Assembly: GCA_023014365.1 (NCBI GenBank)
Contig: JAEBUN010000013.1
Coordinates: 496,001 to 560,000, forward strand
DNA from: Lepiota brunneoincarnata
Taxonomy: Eukaryota; Basidiomycota; Agaricomycetes; Agaricales; Agaricaceae
Length of the DNA stretch: 64,000 nt
Reading direction: 5' to 3'
The translations under genes were made by a program, and so were the position numbers. A model generated the notes under the pieces. It was not told where the DNA came from. It saw only the letters and a program-made list of their open reading frames with translations, and ran no database searches. Shown here piece after piece: positions 11,563-23,000 of this stretch (positions are counted from its first letter, which is position 1; each line of letters opens with the position of its first letter).

Positions 11563-11974
11563 AGGCCAACTGTCTTGGACACCTTGTAGAGTGATTGAAG
11601 GCTGTCTCCAGTTATCCTCAGATACAGAAGGAGCACGGATCATAACACCTCTTGCTTTTCCACAAACAAGTGTGACCACTTTTTATATTATTGTAGATAT
11701 ATACAAGAATAGTAAATATGAAATAGAAAACAATAAGCTTAGTTGTTACAGGTACTGTAGAATATTTTGGAAGGTTCAGCAGCATTTTTACCTGATCCTG
11801 GATTATAGGTTTCTCTCTAATTGATGACTGGCAATCCAGCCAAATGTGTTCCATGCTTGTCTGCATTATTCTGTATTTACATAAGCATATTAAGCCTCTG
11901 GATCAATTATAATTGGAATGTATAGCAGATGGGCAGTCCTTTGATCCATTGTAATTAATCTTAGTTAGGCAGTA
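11563..11974. other. AT-rich stretch with a short LTR fragment
   Basis: Bases 11605-11655 match, inverted, the first ~45 bases of the LTR at 31911-32171 (ggatcataac and cagatacagaagga). Nothing else recognised. Confidence 0.4.
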
Positions 11975-12177
11975 CAGTGACCCACAAAACTGTTCCAATG
12001 TTTTGCACCTTTGACTTAAAGTAGTAATAGCTCAATGAATAAAGTGGCTAGATTTGTGAAAATATTTACAAATATAGCCAAATATGTTGTATCTGACTCT
12101 GCAAAGTCGCATTATGTAATACTTCCAAATGAGGTAATCATGAATTTTGTAAGCATTTTAAGTCATTGGAACAGTTT

Positions 12178-13016
12178 GAGTCCATGTGGATCCATACAGA
12201 CTGTGTACAGATCCATGCAGGTCCATGCAGGTCCAGGCAGACTGAAATGAATTTGAGCCACCAATAAAATACATCCATTACTGGGATTTAAACCCAAGAC
12301 CTTAAGGAAATACAAGCAATAACAGTGATTAAGACCACTATACCACAATTCTTTATAAAAATTTGATCACTAAGTCATACATATACCACTTATGAACAGT
12401 GTAACTTGCTTATTACCCATATCATTAACTGCATAAATACTAATTAGCTATATGTGGGATGGTGCCAATTTTAATGCAGATTCCAAATATATTACTCACA
12501 TGACTCAGGGTAATTTAACTATTGAGAAAAATGCAAAAAAACTCGAAAAAACATGGTAGATATAAGGAATACCAGAAGAAAATTCTAAATAACTTGTGAA
12601 GGAGATATTTGTAGCCTATATGACTATCATATTCCTGGTTGGAATGAGATTCTGGATCCAATAGTATAATATTTACTTTTTTGGAAATTACATAAATGTC
12701 AAAAATGATGTCATTGGATTCACAATTTTATTCTGATCAAGAATATACTACTCACATGTTCTATAAGAATTTTCTTCACAAGTTATCCACATTTTTCTGT
12801 AAATCATAAACTCAATTAATTCGGATCCTTGCAAACTGGATTTTACTTGGACTAGTCTGTGTGGGTCTGCACAGATCCATGTGGAGATTCATGCAAAAAA
12901 TGTGATGAATGTTAAGATTTTCTATACAAAAGTCCATGTGGATCCATGCAGATCTGTATAAAAATCAGCATGGATCCGTATGGATCACTCGGAATACATG
13001 GGGGAGTGTAAAGACC
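12178..13016. mobile_element. Foreign insertion inside Tc1 copy 1
   Basis: Absent from the other Tc1 copy; it replaces the HTH-encoding end. It contains short repeated words (gtccatgtggatccat and gtccatgcag) near both edges in mixed orientation, and a tRNA-derived SINE-like part at its left. No ORF recognised. Confidence 0.6.
12180..12352 (-). mobile_element. tRNA-derived SINE-like sequence
   Basis: On the minus strand an A-box-like sequence tggtatagtgg (complement of 12335-12345) is followed about 40 bases later by ggtttaaatcc (complement of 12284-12294), a one- or two-mismatch B box. The leading part, ttgtggtatagtggtc, resembles the 5' end of a tRNA gene. A unique-looking tail continues to about 12180. 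No second copy in this window, so SINE status is inferred from the internal promoter only. Confidence 0.45.
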
Positions 13017-13049
13017 TCTAAATTCTCATTATTCCTATACTAAAATTCA

Positions 13050-13992
13050 GGCAATCACTGGTGTTGGGTGTAGTACCATATCCAGACTAGCCTCTAAAAA
13101 TTGTTCCAGCCTTACCAAATCACTTGGAGGACATCCTTCAAACTCTCTATTACCAATATCTGGCATTCTATCCATCTTATCTCTGCTGGCAAGGCTGAAA
13201 CTGCTGTAGATATGTATAGCCAAATCTCTTACTCCCATCATTGGGACATCAGTCTCTTCACAGACTGTGGCAAGACATCTTACACAGACAAGAATGAAGG
13301 CTGTAGTCAAGCAAACAAAGCCTTTACTCTCTGACAAGCATAGGAGGGCTAGGCTGGATTTTGCTCTGACACACCAGCATTGGACTGTGGAGGACTGGAA
13401 GCTGGTTGTATGGTCTGATGAGACCAAAATTAATCGTTTGGGGTCAGATGGGAGGAAGTGGGGATGGAAAAAGAAGGGAGAGGGGCTTAGTGAAAGATTG
13501 GTCAAGGGAACTCTGAAGTATGGAGGAGGATCAGTGATGGTTTGGGGCTGTATGCTGTGGGATGGCCCAGGCTATGCAGTGAGGATTGATGGAAGGATGG
13601 ATGCAGAGTTGTTTGTGCAAATTTTGGAGGAAGATTTGAAGAAGAGTCTCTGGTGGTACAAGCTTAAACCCCGAGATATTATCTTCCAGCAAGATAATGA
13701 CCCCAAACACAAGAGTACACTGGCCAAAGAATGGTTTCAAAAAAATCATTTTAGGCTCCTAACCTGGCCAGCACAGTCACCTGACCTCAATCCCATTGAA
13801 CACTCATGGGAATATGTGAAGAGAAAGTTGGGAGAGTATGAATCTCCTCCCAAGGGTATGGAGGAGTTGTGGTAGAGGGTAGAAAAGGAGTGGGATGCTA
13901 TTCCAGCTTCTGAGTGTCAGAAGTTAATTGAAAGTATGCCTAGAAGAGTAGCAGCTGTCCTCAAAGCCAAGGGGGGCTACTTTAAGTACTAA
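13050..13992 (+). pseudogene. Tc1-family transposase relic (DD34E)
   Basis: Catalytic blocks are visible in one frame at 13267-13875: WSDETKIN (first D), FQQDNDPKHKS (second D) and SPDLNPIEHSWEY (E), with 34 residues between second D and E, the Tc1 signature. The frame then meets TAG after EELW and continues as RVEKEWDAIPASECQKL to a natural end near 13990. The N-terminal helix-turn-helix is missing or frame-shifted (remains at 13050-13265), so the copy cannot encode a working transposase. Confidence 0.85.
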
Positions 13993-14232
13993 AAATAATA
14001 GGATGGCCTGGTATAATATATCATTGACAAAACTGTTCCAATGACTTATAATGCTTACAAAATTCATAATTACCTAAGTTGGAGATATTACATAATGCGA
14101 CTTTGCAGGGTCAGATATGACATATTTGGCTATGTTTGCAAATACTTTCACAAATGTAGCCATTTTATTCATTGAGTTATTACTACTTTAAGTCAAAAGT
14201 ACAAAACATTGGAACAGTTTTGTGAGTCACTG

Positions 14233-14832
14233 TATGCCAAAGTGCTAAGACCCACAAAGCACTCATTAATTATGAATTCTTTGATATTTCTAGGGCTCTG
14301 GGCATTGGATGTCATCTCCTGAACATTGGATGCTCCATTCCATGGTCCAGTCATCATTATTGGACTTGTTATAGGTGTAATACACCTGTGACAGCTACTA
14401 GTTACATCCTCTTTATTCAAACACATCCAAGTTCATCAGAAAACTACTCATAAGGTCCCTTGATGCAACTGGGGTATACTTAATAAGCTATGTAGAGTCC
14501 TGAATTCCTTCAAAGAGTGTTCTTGTAGCTTAGTTTACTAAGCCTAGTGATAATAAACTGGTTTGAACACTTCTGAGGCTTGAATATCCTCAATTTAGTC
14601 AAACTGGCTAATACAGGACATAGTACCAATCCTCTATAGTGTTCCTTAATGATATAGCCAATAATTCTATGTGGAGAATTATTCTGGAGTACAGAATTCA
14701 TGTATGAGCATGAAATTGGTGTATTATTGCACTTGTTTGTGGAGAAGCAAGATGTTAGGGGAGCAAAGGGGCTGAAACCAATTTAAAATTCAAGTGCTGA
14801 TCATAATTGGTATGTGCACTACTTAAGTATAG
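14233..14832. other. AT-rich, CpG-poor filler
   Basis: No gene recognised. About 14747-14790 resembles, inverted, the end of the LTR at 31911-32171 (tgttaggggagcaaaggggc). Ends in the target duplication TATAG (14828-14832) of element B. Confidence 0.4.
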
Positions 14833-15196
14833 TGTTACCGTTTTCCTCTTAGTACACCCGCCCGTCTATTTTTCCGTCTATTTTTACTCAATCACATGCC
14901 ACCGCCCGCTGTCAACACCCAGTTATATTTACTTATCACATGTCACCGCTCATCTATAGCTAGTTACCCTTGGCCTGTGATTTCCGCTCGTTCACATGTG
15001 ATTCTCTTCTTTATCACATGCCAGTCACCTCAGTAGTATATATAGACCTAAGTATTACTTGTAATCCTTAGCTTTGTCTTGTTATACATCATATTTGTTC
15101 CTGCTCATTGACATCGTCTTTGACTTGCTCGCATTACTCAATGGTTAACTTGTCGTTGACCGCATTGAGCCTTGCAGACGCCTAACCAGCATAACA
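14833..15196 (+). repeat. 5' LTR of element B
   Basis: Begins TGTTACCGTTTTCCTC, ends GCATAACA; about 364 bp, with tatatagacc as a TATA-like box. Differs from the 3' LTR at roughly a dozen sites, many of them C/T or G/A. Confidence 0.9.
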
Positions 15197-15475
15197 AAAG
15201 ACAAAGCTACTTGTTGCCTCTCTTCTCTCTTCTCACCCTCCTTGGTTTGCACAGTACCGTTAACTGTGAGGTCTAGACAGAACCGTAATCTGTTGAGGAT
15301 CATCACTTGTCTATTCGAGCATCTGACACAGTCCTCACCCCGAAGAACTCTGGCTGTTGTTCTTCTGAACCTTCGCACCCCAGCATCTCTATAGGTTCTC
15401 AGATTCCTCATTTGTCTTGTTGAATGTCTTAGTGGATCTTAAATTCTCGGAGGTTTCTCTTTACCGGAAAAGACA

Positions 15476-17105
15476 TTGTTGCCCATCACGGGTAGTTATT
15501 TCAAGTCCAGGACAGACCGTCCTAACCCTCGCATTTCCCAAACTGGTTCTGGATCTCCAGGACCCTCTCAACCATCTGTTACCCTATGTGCCATTCCATC
15601 TACTCCTCGCCCTACTTCTTCTTTTCATGTGCCTTCGTCTTCTCCTGAGTCCAACCAACCTGTATACGCAACCCCGCCCGAACCAGTGGATACCACCCTT
15701 CAGGTAGCCACCCAAATTACTGAACCATCACTTGTTGAACCGCCCTGACTCCCTTTTGGTCTGCTAGAAGCAACCACAAGTACAGGAGGTCCCTTACGCT
15801 TTCCCATCCATCAGATCGAACCCGGACAGTATCAACTCCCTCGTAACCTACAACCCTTCCCACCACCTTCCCCTCCATCTGAATCAATGTCTGAAACTAT
15901 GGGAGACCCACCAGCTAATCAACCACCGCCAGGACCACCTGGAGGACCACCAGGACTGCCTGGACCACTGCAAGGTCCACCTGGACCACCGTCACCGCAA
16001 CCACAACACAACGGCTATAAAGAATTACATATCATTCGAAAAACCGACACCGTTTGACGGCAACTGCAAGAACTTCCAAGAATTCATTAATTCTGTAGCA
16101 CTCTACCTCTATGGTAACGCCGACATCTATTACGACAACGATAAGAAGATTGTATTTTTCTTGTCCCTGCTTAAATCCAGAGAAGCCAGCAACTGGAAAA
16201 ACCAATATTTCCAGTCCAAACAAACTTGGGGAGTATTCACCCCCGGATCGTACAAAGAACTCATTGAAGAATTCACCAAAGCATTCTCGCCTGTCAATGT
16301 TCCCTCTCAGGCATTCCACAATCTCAACACCCTTCGTCAAGGATCCCGTAACGTCAAAGACGTCATTGCAGAGTTTAAAACTCTTGTCCATCGTTCAGGA
16401 CTCCGCGAAGACCGCACCCTCATAGAAAAATTCCAAAATGTTATCAATCGAAACCTCGCTTACAAGATTCTCACCAACCCGAACCCGCCTAATACCATAA
16501 ATGAATGGTACCGTCGCGCCATCCAGATCGACCATAACTGGTGCACTGCTTCCACAATCCTCGGACCCCGTCCAGGATTTCATCCATGTCCCGCTCCCAC
16601 CAATAACTACTGCTGTACGCAACAACCGTATCGTAAACCGCAACAGCAATCGTCCTATACTGGACCAAATTGCCATTATCAGTTCCGCCCATCACGTGAT
16701 CCGAATGCTATGGAAATCGACAACACGTACCTTAATGAAGGTCCCGAATATTACCCTTCTTTTAATATCCCTGGTGATCTGCACCCTGATCATGAAAAAG
16801 CCAAAGAAGACCAACCAGATCATTTCCCCCACAATGACGACATCGATATTAATGCTGTCTTTACACCCGAAGAAAAACGTGCCTATGAGAAAGGCTTATG
16901 TTTCCGTTGCTTCAAACCTGGTCATATTTCCCGCATCTGTCCCAATGTCGCCCGACCGCAACCGAAAACCAATAAAGCGACTAATATACGAAACGCTTCC
17001 CTCAAAATCCGTTCCATCATCGAATCCATTCCTGAAACCAAAGCCGTTGAAGTCTATGAGACTTGGTCCAAAGACCCAACTATGCAACCGTTCGCAAATT
17101 TTTGA
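15476..17105 (+). pseudogene. Gag of element B (degenerate)
   Basis: Gag packages the element RNA. A Pro/Gly-rich N-terminal part (15476-16020, collagen-like GPPGGPPG) is in a different frame and contains a TGA at about 15746. The main Gag frame is open from about 16020 to 17105: PTPFDGNCKNFQEFI, the capsid-like WKNQYFQSKQTW, and a CCHC zinc knuckle CFRCFKPGHISRICP near residue 250 of the 314-residue frame. The frameshift near 16030 and the upstream stop make it non-functional as read. Confidence 0.85.
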
Positions 17106-18342
17106 TTCGGAGGTTCTGTTCGACCCCAGCCCCTCCCATTTCCCCTCTCTCTTGTAATGTTGTAACTCTCGCATCTACTTCAAACAATAAATCCATATAT
17201 CTTCCTTTAAAGGTGCAGAGCCTGAGAGAACAAAAAGACGTCCCACTTATCGCCCTCCTTGACTCTGGAGCTCAAGGAAATTTCATATCAGATGACTTCG
17301 TTACCGAGCACCGTTTATGGAAACAAGAGCTTCCCTGAGCAATCACCATGTGCAATTTCGATGGATCAAATAACTTGAATGGAATGATTACCCATTACTC
17401 TACCTTCTGCACGATAATTGATGGTCAATTAACTCCCATCACTGCCTACGTCGCAGCAACAGGATTGAAACCAATGGTTCTTGGTTTTCCGTGACTTAAT
17501 GAAGTCAACCCAAAAATCGATTGGAAACATTGTACATTCCAATGGAGAAAAGAGAAGAAGCGCAACCACCATCCCGAATACTTAACGTACAACAACCAAC
17601 CGATCGATATCGCTACTCTCGCTATGGATCACTTAAACGCATTTGACCCCGAAGGAAAATTCTCCTATACCCTGCACAAACCGATCTATGAACCTCTCCT
17701 CGATGAGGACTACGAAGAGTTCTCTCTAGAGTCCGAGATGCGTCAGATCATTAGTACGCCCACTGAACTCGCTCATGTTGAGCTCAAGATCAACCGAACT
17801 AGTCAGGCTACGGAACTTGCAATTAAACACAGAGACAAAAAGGTCGACAACCCCGCTATGAAGGTTCCCTGCCAATTCCACCGATGGTTGAGTCGTTTCA
17901 GCAAAAAGGCTGCTGAATAATTCCCTCCCCAACGATCTTATGACCACGCTATCAAATTAAAGCCCAAATTCAAACCCGTCGCAATGAAGGCTTATAAACT
18001 TTCCCCAAACCAAGACAATTCTTTGAAAAAGTTCATATCCGAAAACCTCCGTAAAGGTTACATCTGTCCGTCAAAATCCCCGATGGCCTCCCCGTTCTTC
18101 TTCGTCGATAAGAAGGATGGCTTGCTTCGCCCCTGTCAAGATTACCGCTATGTCAACAAACATACGGTCAAAAACGCGTATCGAATCCCAATGGTTACCG
18201 AAATTATGGATAAACTCAAAGGAGCCCACATATTTTCCAAACTCAACGTTCATGCCGGATACAACAACATTCATATCAAATTTATAGGATTCTGCAACTT
18301 CTATCGGAAGTTTATTCACGGATATTCCGCCATTGCCCGACC
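17106..18342 (+). pseudogene. Protease and truncated reverse transcriptase of element B
   Basis: An aspartic protease motif ALLDSGAQGNFI is at about 17260. Downstream frames are interrupted by TGA or TAA where the context suggests sense codons (after ELP near 17336, after VLGFP near 17494, after KKAAE near 17919). RT fingers follow: SPMASPFFFVDKKDG, CQDYRYVN and IMDKLKGAHIFSKLNVHAGY. Then the sequence jumps straight from NNIHIK to FIGFCNFYRKFI, a deletion of about 120 codons that removes the YxDD catalytic box. The frame ends at the nested insertion at 18343. Confidence 0.85.
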
Positions 18343-18728
18343 TGTTACCCGGGTTAGGGGTTCGCTCTTGAGTAGCACGGCGTTCGTGGCAAGATGTCTA
18401 TACAGACTTGGTCTTGTCCTACTAGGCGTGACTTAGAGACGACGGAGCACTATAGTCCAGCCGGTTTAAGGGCAAAGAGGTATAGGAGGCAAGAACTGTA
18501 TAACACTAAGATAAGGATACAAGGTATTGTACTGTATCCTTATATACTTCTAAGTGTGGCTGTACTCCTACTATAATAGTCCAGACCGGGGTAACTATGA
18601 GTCAGAGATAAGAAAACATGAGGCGTATACTAAGAATAGTCCTTCTGATGTACACTACTGATAGTTTCATAGTGACATGGGAATGTGAGCTAAAAGTAAC
18701 CGTCCTTCTGATGTGGTTTCTGATAACA
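18343..18728 (-). repeat. 3' LTR of the left palindrome arm
   Basis: About 386 bp, inverted relative to the LTR at 28825-29208; termini TGTTACCC and TGATAACA as read on the plus strand. Estimated roughly 95% identical to its partner by eye. Confidence 0.9.
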
Positions 18729-18765
18729 TTAGGTCCGTTTCTAGAGTTGTTTTCCATACAACTCG

Positions 18766-20034
18766 TTAGTTTCCTTCTTCCGGGTATTCGGCTAGGTAGT
18801 TTGGTTCGTAGTAGTCGATCTGTGGTGGGTCGGTGGAGTCTGGTCTGGGGGGAATGACGGGGGAGAAGGTAGGAGTGGGAGTTCTGTGAAGATTGAGTAT
18901 GGTGGCGGTTTCTGGGGATGGGGGTTGTCCTGGGTAAAAGATATCATATAGAAGACGTCTGAAATGGGGACTTTCGATTCTTTCTTCTGGTGGGGTGAGT
19001 TGGTTTACTTCAGAAGGAACCGCACGGTTCTCCTGTGATGTTTGATTCGGCCATGTCGTCGTAGCACTCCTCGTAATAATCGTCGTGGGTGAGATCGATG
19101 TATCGATGGTGAGTTGTGGGAATGGTCGAGGGACGGGTTGTAGGATTTCTGGAGTAGGGGGTGTGTCAAGTCTTTCGACTTGGGCATTCGGTCCGTTTAT
19201 GGCGCGGTTGGAAGACGGCGCAGTGGGGGCATCTGTATTTGATGCAGTCATATGAGTAGTGCCCTGGGGCGTATTGCTTGCATCCGAGGCAGGCAAATTG
19301 GGGGCAATCCATGGCCCAGTGTCCTGTGTGTCTGCATTGGATGCAGACCGATCTGTCGGTGGTTCGGGGGTTGGTTCGTGGGTGAACGGGATTGGGGGAG
19401 TTCCGAATCGGGACGTTGTTACTGGCGACGGTGTGGGTGGTGTCCTTGGTGGGGGTGAGAAGTCTGAAGGGATTTCTGATACTGGCGGGCTTTCTTCCCT
19501 TACTGGGGACGGTGGTGATGATAGCGGCAGCGGTTGTTGTGGTAGTGGTGGGGATGGTTGTGGTGGGGGGCTGCGAGGTATGTACCTCATTTCGTTTGGG
19601 TAGGTTCTTTGACACCTCGGACATGAGGCCCAATCTTGAGCGGAGAAGTCGCTCGAGTGATTCTGCCCAGGCACGTTGCGTATTGTACGCAGTAGCGAGA
19701 GCCTTAGTCTGTCATACGTGGTGGGTATAGTCGTACCAGAGTTGTCGGTTGTATTCTGAAATTGAAGTGTGTTCCAATTTAGTCGTAAAGGCTCCGTCGG
19801 TGGCAGCCTCGCACAGATCTCCGTCAGAAGGGTGATCTGGTCCATATGATCGTACTCCAGCTGTATGGTATCTAAGGGAGGCGGCTGGGGCGGCTGTTGG
19901 TTCTGGGGTGTCATTGGGGTCGGGGGTCTCATCCCTGGGGGAGACGTATGTTGCGGCAAAGGTGTGAGAGGGGGTGTAGGGAGACGGGGCTGGAACGGGA
20001 GTTGTTTGAAGTGTAGTATGTTCGACGCTTGCAT
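18766..20034 (-). CDS. ORF Y: Pro-rich ORF overlapping the zinc-knuckle ORF (left arm)
   Basis: Open frame of 422 residues starting MQASNILHFKQLPF, with no stop. It is Pro/Ser/Thr-rich, contains SPHFRRLLYDIFYPGQPP near its C-terminus and ends in an acidic Tyr-containing tail (IDYYEPNYLAEYPEEGN). It overlaps ORF X in another frame over about 1 kb and continues beyond X to just before the LTR. The frame is also open in the right arm. CCN/ACN-rich sequence has few stops in other frames, so length alone does not prove it is translated. No homologous domain recognised. Confidence 0.45.
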   Translation of the reverse strand: MQASNILHFKQLPFQPRLPTPPLTPLPQHTSPPGMRPPTPMTPQNQQPPQPPPLDTIQLEYDHMDQITLLTEICARLPPTEPLRLNWNTLQFQNTTDNSGTTIPTTYDRLRLSLLRTIRNVPGQNHSSDFSAQDWASCPRCQRTYPNEMRYIPRSPPPQPSPPLPQQPLPLSSPPSPVREESPPVSEIPSDFSPPPRTPPTPSPVTTSRFGTPPIPFTHEPTPEPPTDRSASNADTQDTGPWIAPNLPASDASNTPQGTTHMTASNTDAPTAPSSNRAINGPNAQVERLDTPPTPEILQPVPRPFPQLTIDTSISPTTIITRSATTTWPNQTSQENRAVPSEVNQLTPPEERIESPHFRRLLYDIFYPGQPPSPETATILNLHRTPTPTFSPVIPPRPDSTDPPQIDYYEPNYLAEYPEEGN

Positions 20035-20134
20035 TGTTTATGATGACGACGGAGGATGATGAGGAGGTTGGTGAAGGTGTTGTTGAAAAAGGGGGAGTAG
20101 TTTGGGGGCGAGTGAGGTCGAGGTTCATGGGCAT
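19166..20134 (-). pseudogene. ORF X: zinc-knuckle protein downstream of pol (left arm, stop-interrupted)
   Basis: Starts MPMNLDLTRPQTTPP two bases after the pol stop (TAA, AG, ATG). It encodes a Pro/Ser-rich head, an alpha-helical middle (SISEYNRQLWYDYTHH) and three zinc knuckles: CIQCRHTGHWAMDC, CLGCKQYAPGHYSYDC and CPHCAVFQPRHKRTEC. Two TGA codons interrupt it, at about 19712 and at 19166; the right arm has CGA at both, so these are CpG-to-TpG changes. The likely role is nucleic-acid binding, perhaps a second Gag-like protein; that is inference from the knuckles. Confidence 0.65.
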
Positions 20135-20159
20135 CTTTAAGTACGTTTGGTGTGGGAGC

Positions 20160-22999
20160 GAAGTTGTCTTTGGTTGGTTCTGGTGGGTTCCTGTTCGTTC
20201 TGGAGAATTCCATGAGCTTCTTTATACTCGGTCAAGTATTCTTTGGCGTTTTCATGAAGTGTTTCGTCGGTGATCCATTCGTTCTCCGTGTGGGAGTATC
20301 CTTTCCATTTGACGTAGTATTGGAGTTTTCCACAATGTTGTCAGTGATTTAGAATGGCTTCTATTTCGTATTCTTCTTCTTCATTGATGATGTCTGGTGG
20401 TGGTGGGGTCGGATGAGATCCGTATGCTTCTGTTTCGGTGTATGGAGTTAGAAGGTTTCCGTGGAATATTGGGTGTATCTTCCATTTGATCAGAAGTTTT
20501 AGTTTGTAGGTGAGCGGTGATAGGACTTCTGTGATAAGGAAGGGTCCTAGTCGTTTTGGGGATATTTTGTTGGAAATGAAGGGAAGTTTGAGGTTCTTGG
20601 CTTCTAGCCATACTTTTTGACATGTTTCAAGGGGTTTGACAGTTCTTCTGGTTCTTTGTTTCATAATGTCAGCGGAGAGTTGATGTGCTGTGTGTGCTTC
20701 TTTTCTAGCGTCATCAAGGAGTTTGATGCGTTCATCTACTGATGGAAAGTTTGATGTTTCCATTACCGTGGGTATCGGTGGAGGGTTGTATCCCATGATT
20801 AGTTCGAATGGGGATTTCTGCCTTGAGGCATGTATTTTGGAGTTGTGTGTGAACTTGGCAATAGGGAGGGTTTCTGACCAATCGAGGGGGTTTCTGGTAC
20901 AGTATATTGCGAGGTAGGTTTCAATTTCTTGATTGTATCGTTTGGTGGAACCATCTGTCTGGGGATGGTATGCAGTTGAGAATGCTTGTTGGATATTCAG
21001 ACGTTTGGCTAGTTGTCGGAGGGAGTTGGCGGCGAATCTGGGGTCTCGATCTGATATGATTTTGTTGGGTAGTCCGAATCTGGTGAAGACCTTTTCTATT
21101 AATAGTCATCCGATGTCATCAGCGTTTGATCGATCTGAGGTTGGGATGAAAATTACCCCCTTCATAAGGCCGTGGTCCACCACGGACAATATCGCATTAT
21201 ATCCGGCGCTAGGTGGTAGACCGGTGATAAGATCCCATGAGATCTGGGCAAATGGGCGTTTAGAGGATGGTGGGGGGATCGGTTGAGTCGGTGCGCGATC
21301 CGGTCTGCATATGATTTTGTGCTGCTGACACTCTGGACAGCCTTTGACGTAGTTCTTTATGAACATCAACATTCCTGGCCAGTATACTTCTTTCTTGGTG
21401 AGGCAGTATGTTTCCTGTTCTCCAGGGTGGCCACGTGTAGGGTGGTCGTGATATCTTGCGATGACATCGCGTCTGAGTTGGAGGTCTTCTGGAATAATGA
21501 CACGTTCTTGGAACGTGAGGAGTGAACCATTTGAGGTCGGAACTGTTCCGAAGTCTTTATCGGCGGCGTTAGGGTGGGTTTCTTTTAGGAGTTTGAACGC
21601 TTCGGTTGTTCTAGCGTCGTATTTGGGTGATTCCGTGATTCTTTCTTGGAGTTCCGTATCGACGGTGGCGATAAAGAGGTGTTCTGGGAGTATTGTGATT
21701 AGGTTTTGATCTTCTATGTCAGCGGTGGCGACAAAGAGGTTGTTTGGAAGCATGGTGATGTCTTCGTTATCGTTATCCTCATCAGGGATGTGGTCTGGGC
21801 GTCTTGATAGAGCGTCTGGTGCAGGAATTTTTGATCCTGGGACGTGTTCTAATTTGAAGTTGTAGTCAGCGAGGGTCTGTACCCATCGTGCTTGTCGGCG
21901 GTTGATTTTCTGGGGTTTACGCCAGTATGTGAGGTTTTGGTGATCCGTTCTGATACGGACAGTGTGGGGGCTGCCAAGGAGATAGTGGTGCCATTCTTCA
22001 AGGGCTCGGATGATAGCGAGGAGTTCCCTGTCATAGATGTCGTAATTGCGTTCCGCTGGTCCGAACATCTTTGAATAGAATGATACAGGTTTCCGTATTC
22101 TGTTGATGTCGTATTGATACAGGACAGCTCCTGATGTGAATTTAGAAGCATCGGCTTCTATTTCGAAGGGTTTTGTGGAGTTGGGCATGAGGAGTACCGG
22201 TTCCTTTAGGAATTCGTTCTTGAGTGTTTCGAACACTTTCTGTTGTTCTTCTTTCCATTCGAATTTGTTTGATTTGGAAAGGAGTTGGTTCAGGGGTTTG
22301 GTGTGGTGGGAGTAGCTGCGGATGAACTTCCGGTAGGAGTTACAAAATCCAATGAATTTTCGAACGTGTCGGACCATTTTTGGTACTGGCCAGTCTTCTA
22401 TTCCTTTAAGTTTTCTGGGATCCATTTTGATCTCGTCTGGCGTGATGATCATGCTGAGATATTCGAGTCGTTGTTTGTTGAACTTGCATTTTTCCGTTTT
22501 GAGGTAGAGGTCGTTTTCCTGCAGGATTTGCAGTACCTTTTCCATAAGTCGGTCTGTTTCTTCCTGGGTTTTACCGTAGATTAGGATATCATCCATGTAG
22601 ATGATGATTCCTCCTTTTTCCATTATCTCAGAGAATAACGTGTCCATCATATGTTGGAACGTCGCGGGACTGTTGCAAAGTCCGAAAAACATGACAGTCG
22701 GTTCGAAAAGACCCATGGGAGTCTTGAACGCTGCTTTCCATTGATCGCCATCTTTGATTCTGACGTTATTGTATCCTAGGCGGACATCGAGTTTGGTGAA
22801 ATACTTAGCTCCTTTGAGTTTATCCATGATAGAGGAAATCATGGGGATTGGGTAGGCATTTTTGACGGTATGATCGTTTAGATAACGATAGTCTTGGCAG
22901 GGTCGGAGGTCTCCTCCTTTCTTGGCAATGAAAAAGAAGGGTGATGCCATAAGGGATTTTGAAGGGCGGATGTAGCCTTTTTGGAGGTTTTCGTCTATG
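20160..22999 (-). pseudogene. Pol of the left palindrome arm: RT, RNase H, integrase, chromodomain
   Basis: Reads from the centre leftwards: KGYIRPSKSLMASPFFF, RT catalytic box YMDDILIYGKT, thumb, RNase H (VLYQYDINRI then DRELLAIIRALEEW), integrase zinc region (RGHPGEQETY then KGCPECQQHK), integrase core (first D in SWDLITGLPP, second in SDRDPRF, E in the TDGST..RYNQE block), and a C-terminal chromodomain (YEIEAILNH then YYVKWKGYSHTENEW). Stops: CGA-to-TGA after ADDIG at 21106 and TGA after AILNH at about 20341. The 5' portion of pol and gag is absent: the arm starts inside RT at the palindrome centre. Confidence 0.9.
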
Positions 23000-23000
23000 T
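22952..23000. other. Centre of the retroelement palindrome
   Basis: About 50 bases belong only to the left arm (the codons for DENLQKGYIRPSKS). The right arm begins at tcccctatggc near 22998, so the two arms are staggered rather than a perfect hairpin. Confidence 0.8.

Larger units (their letters stand above)
11975..14232 (+). mobile_element. Tc1/mariner-family transposon, copy 1, with internal insertion
   Basis: Flanked by TA on both sides (11973-11974 and 14233-14234). Long inverted repeats of about 200 bp begin CAGTGACCCACAAAACTG at the left and end in the complement at the right (one mismatch). The interior holds a DD34E transposase relic on the plus strand. Compared with the 1593-bp copy at 26646-28238, the segment between the left TIR and the transposase N-terminus is replaced by about 840 bp of unrelated sequence (12178-13016). 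Confidence 0.9.

Noticed and set aside
15917..16010. Collagen-like Gly-Pro repeat as a separate gene
   Set aside because: It lies between the LTR and Gag of element B and reads as the Pro/Gly-rich Gag leader.
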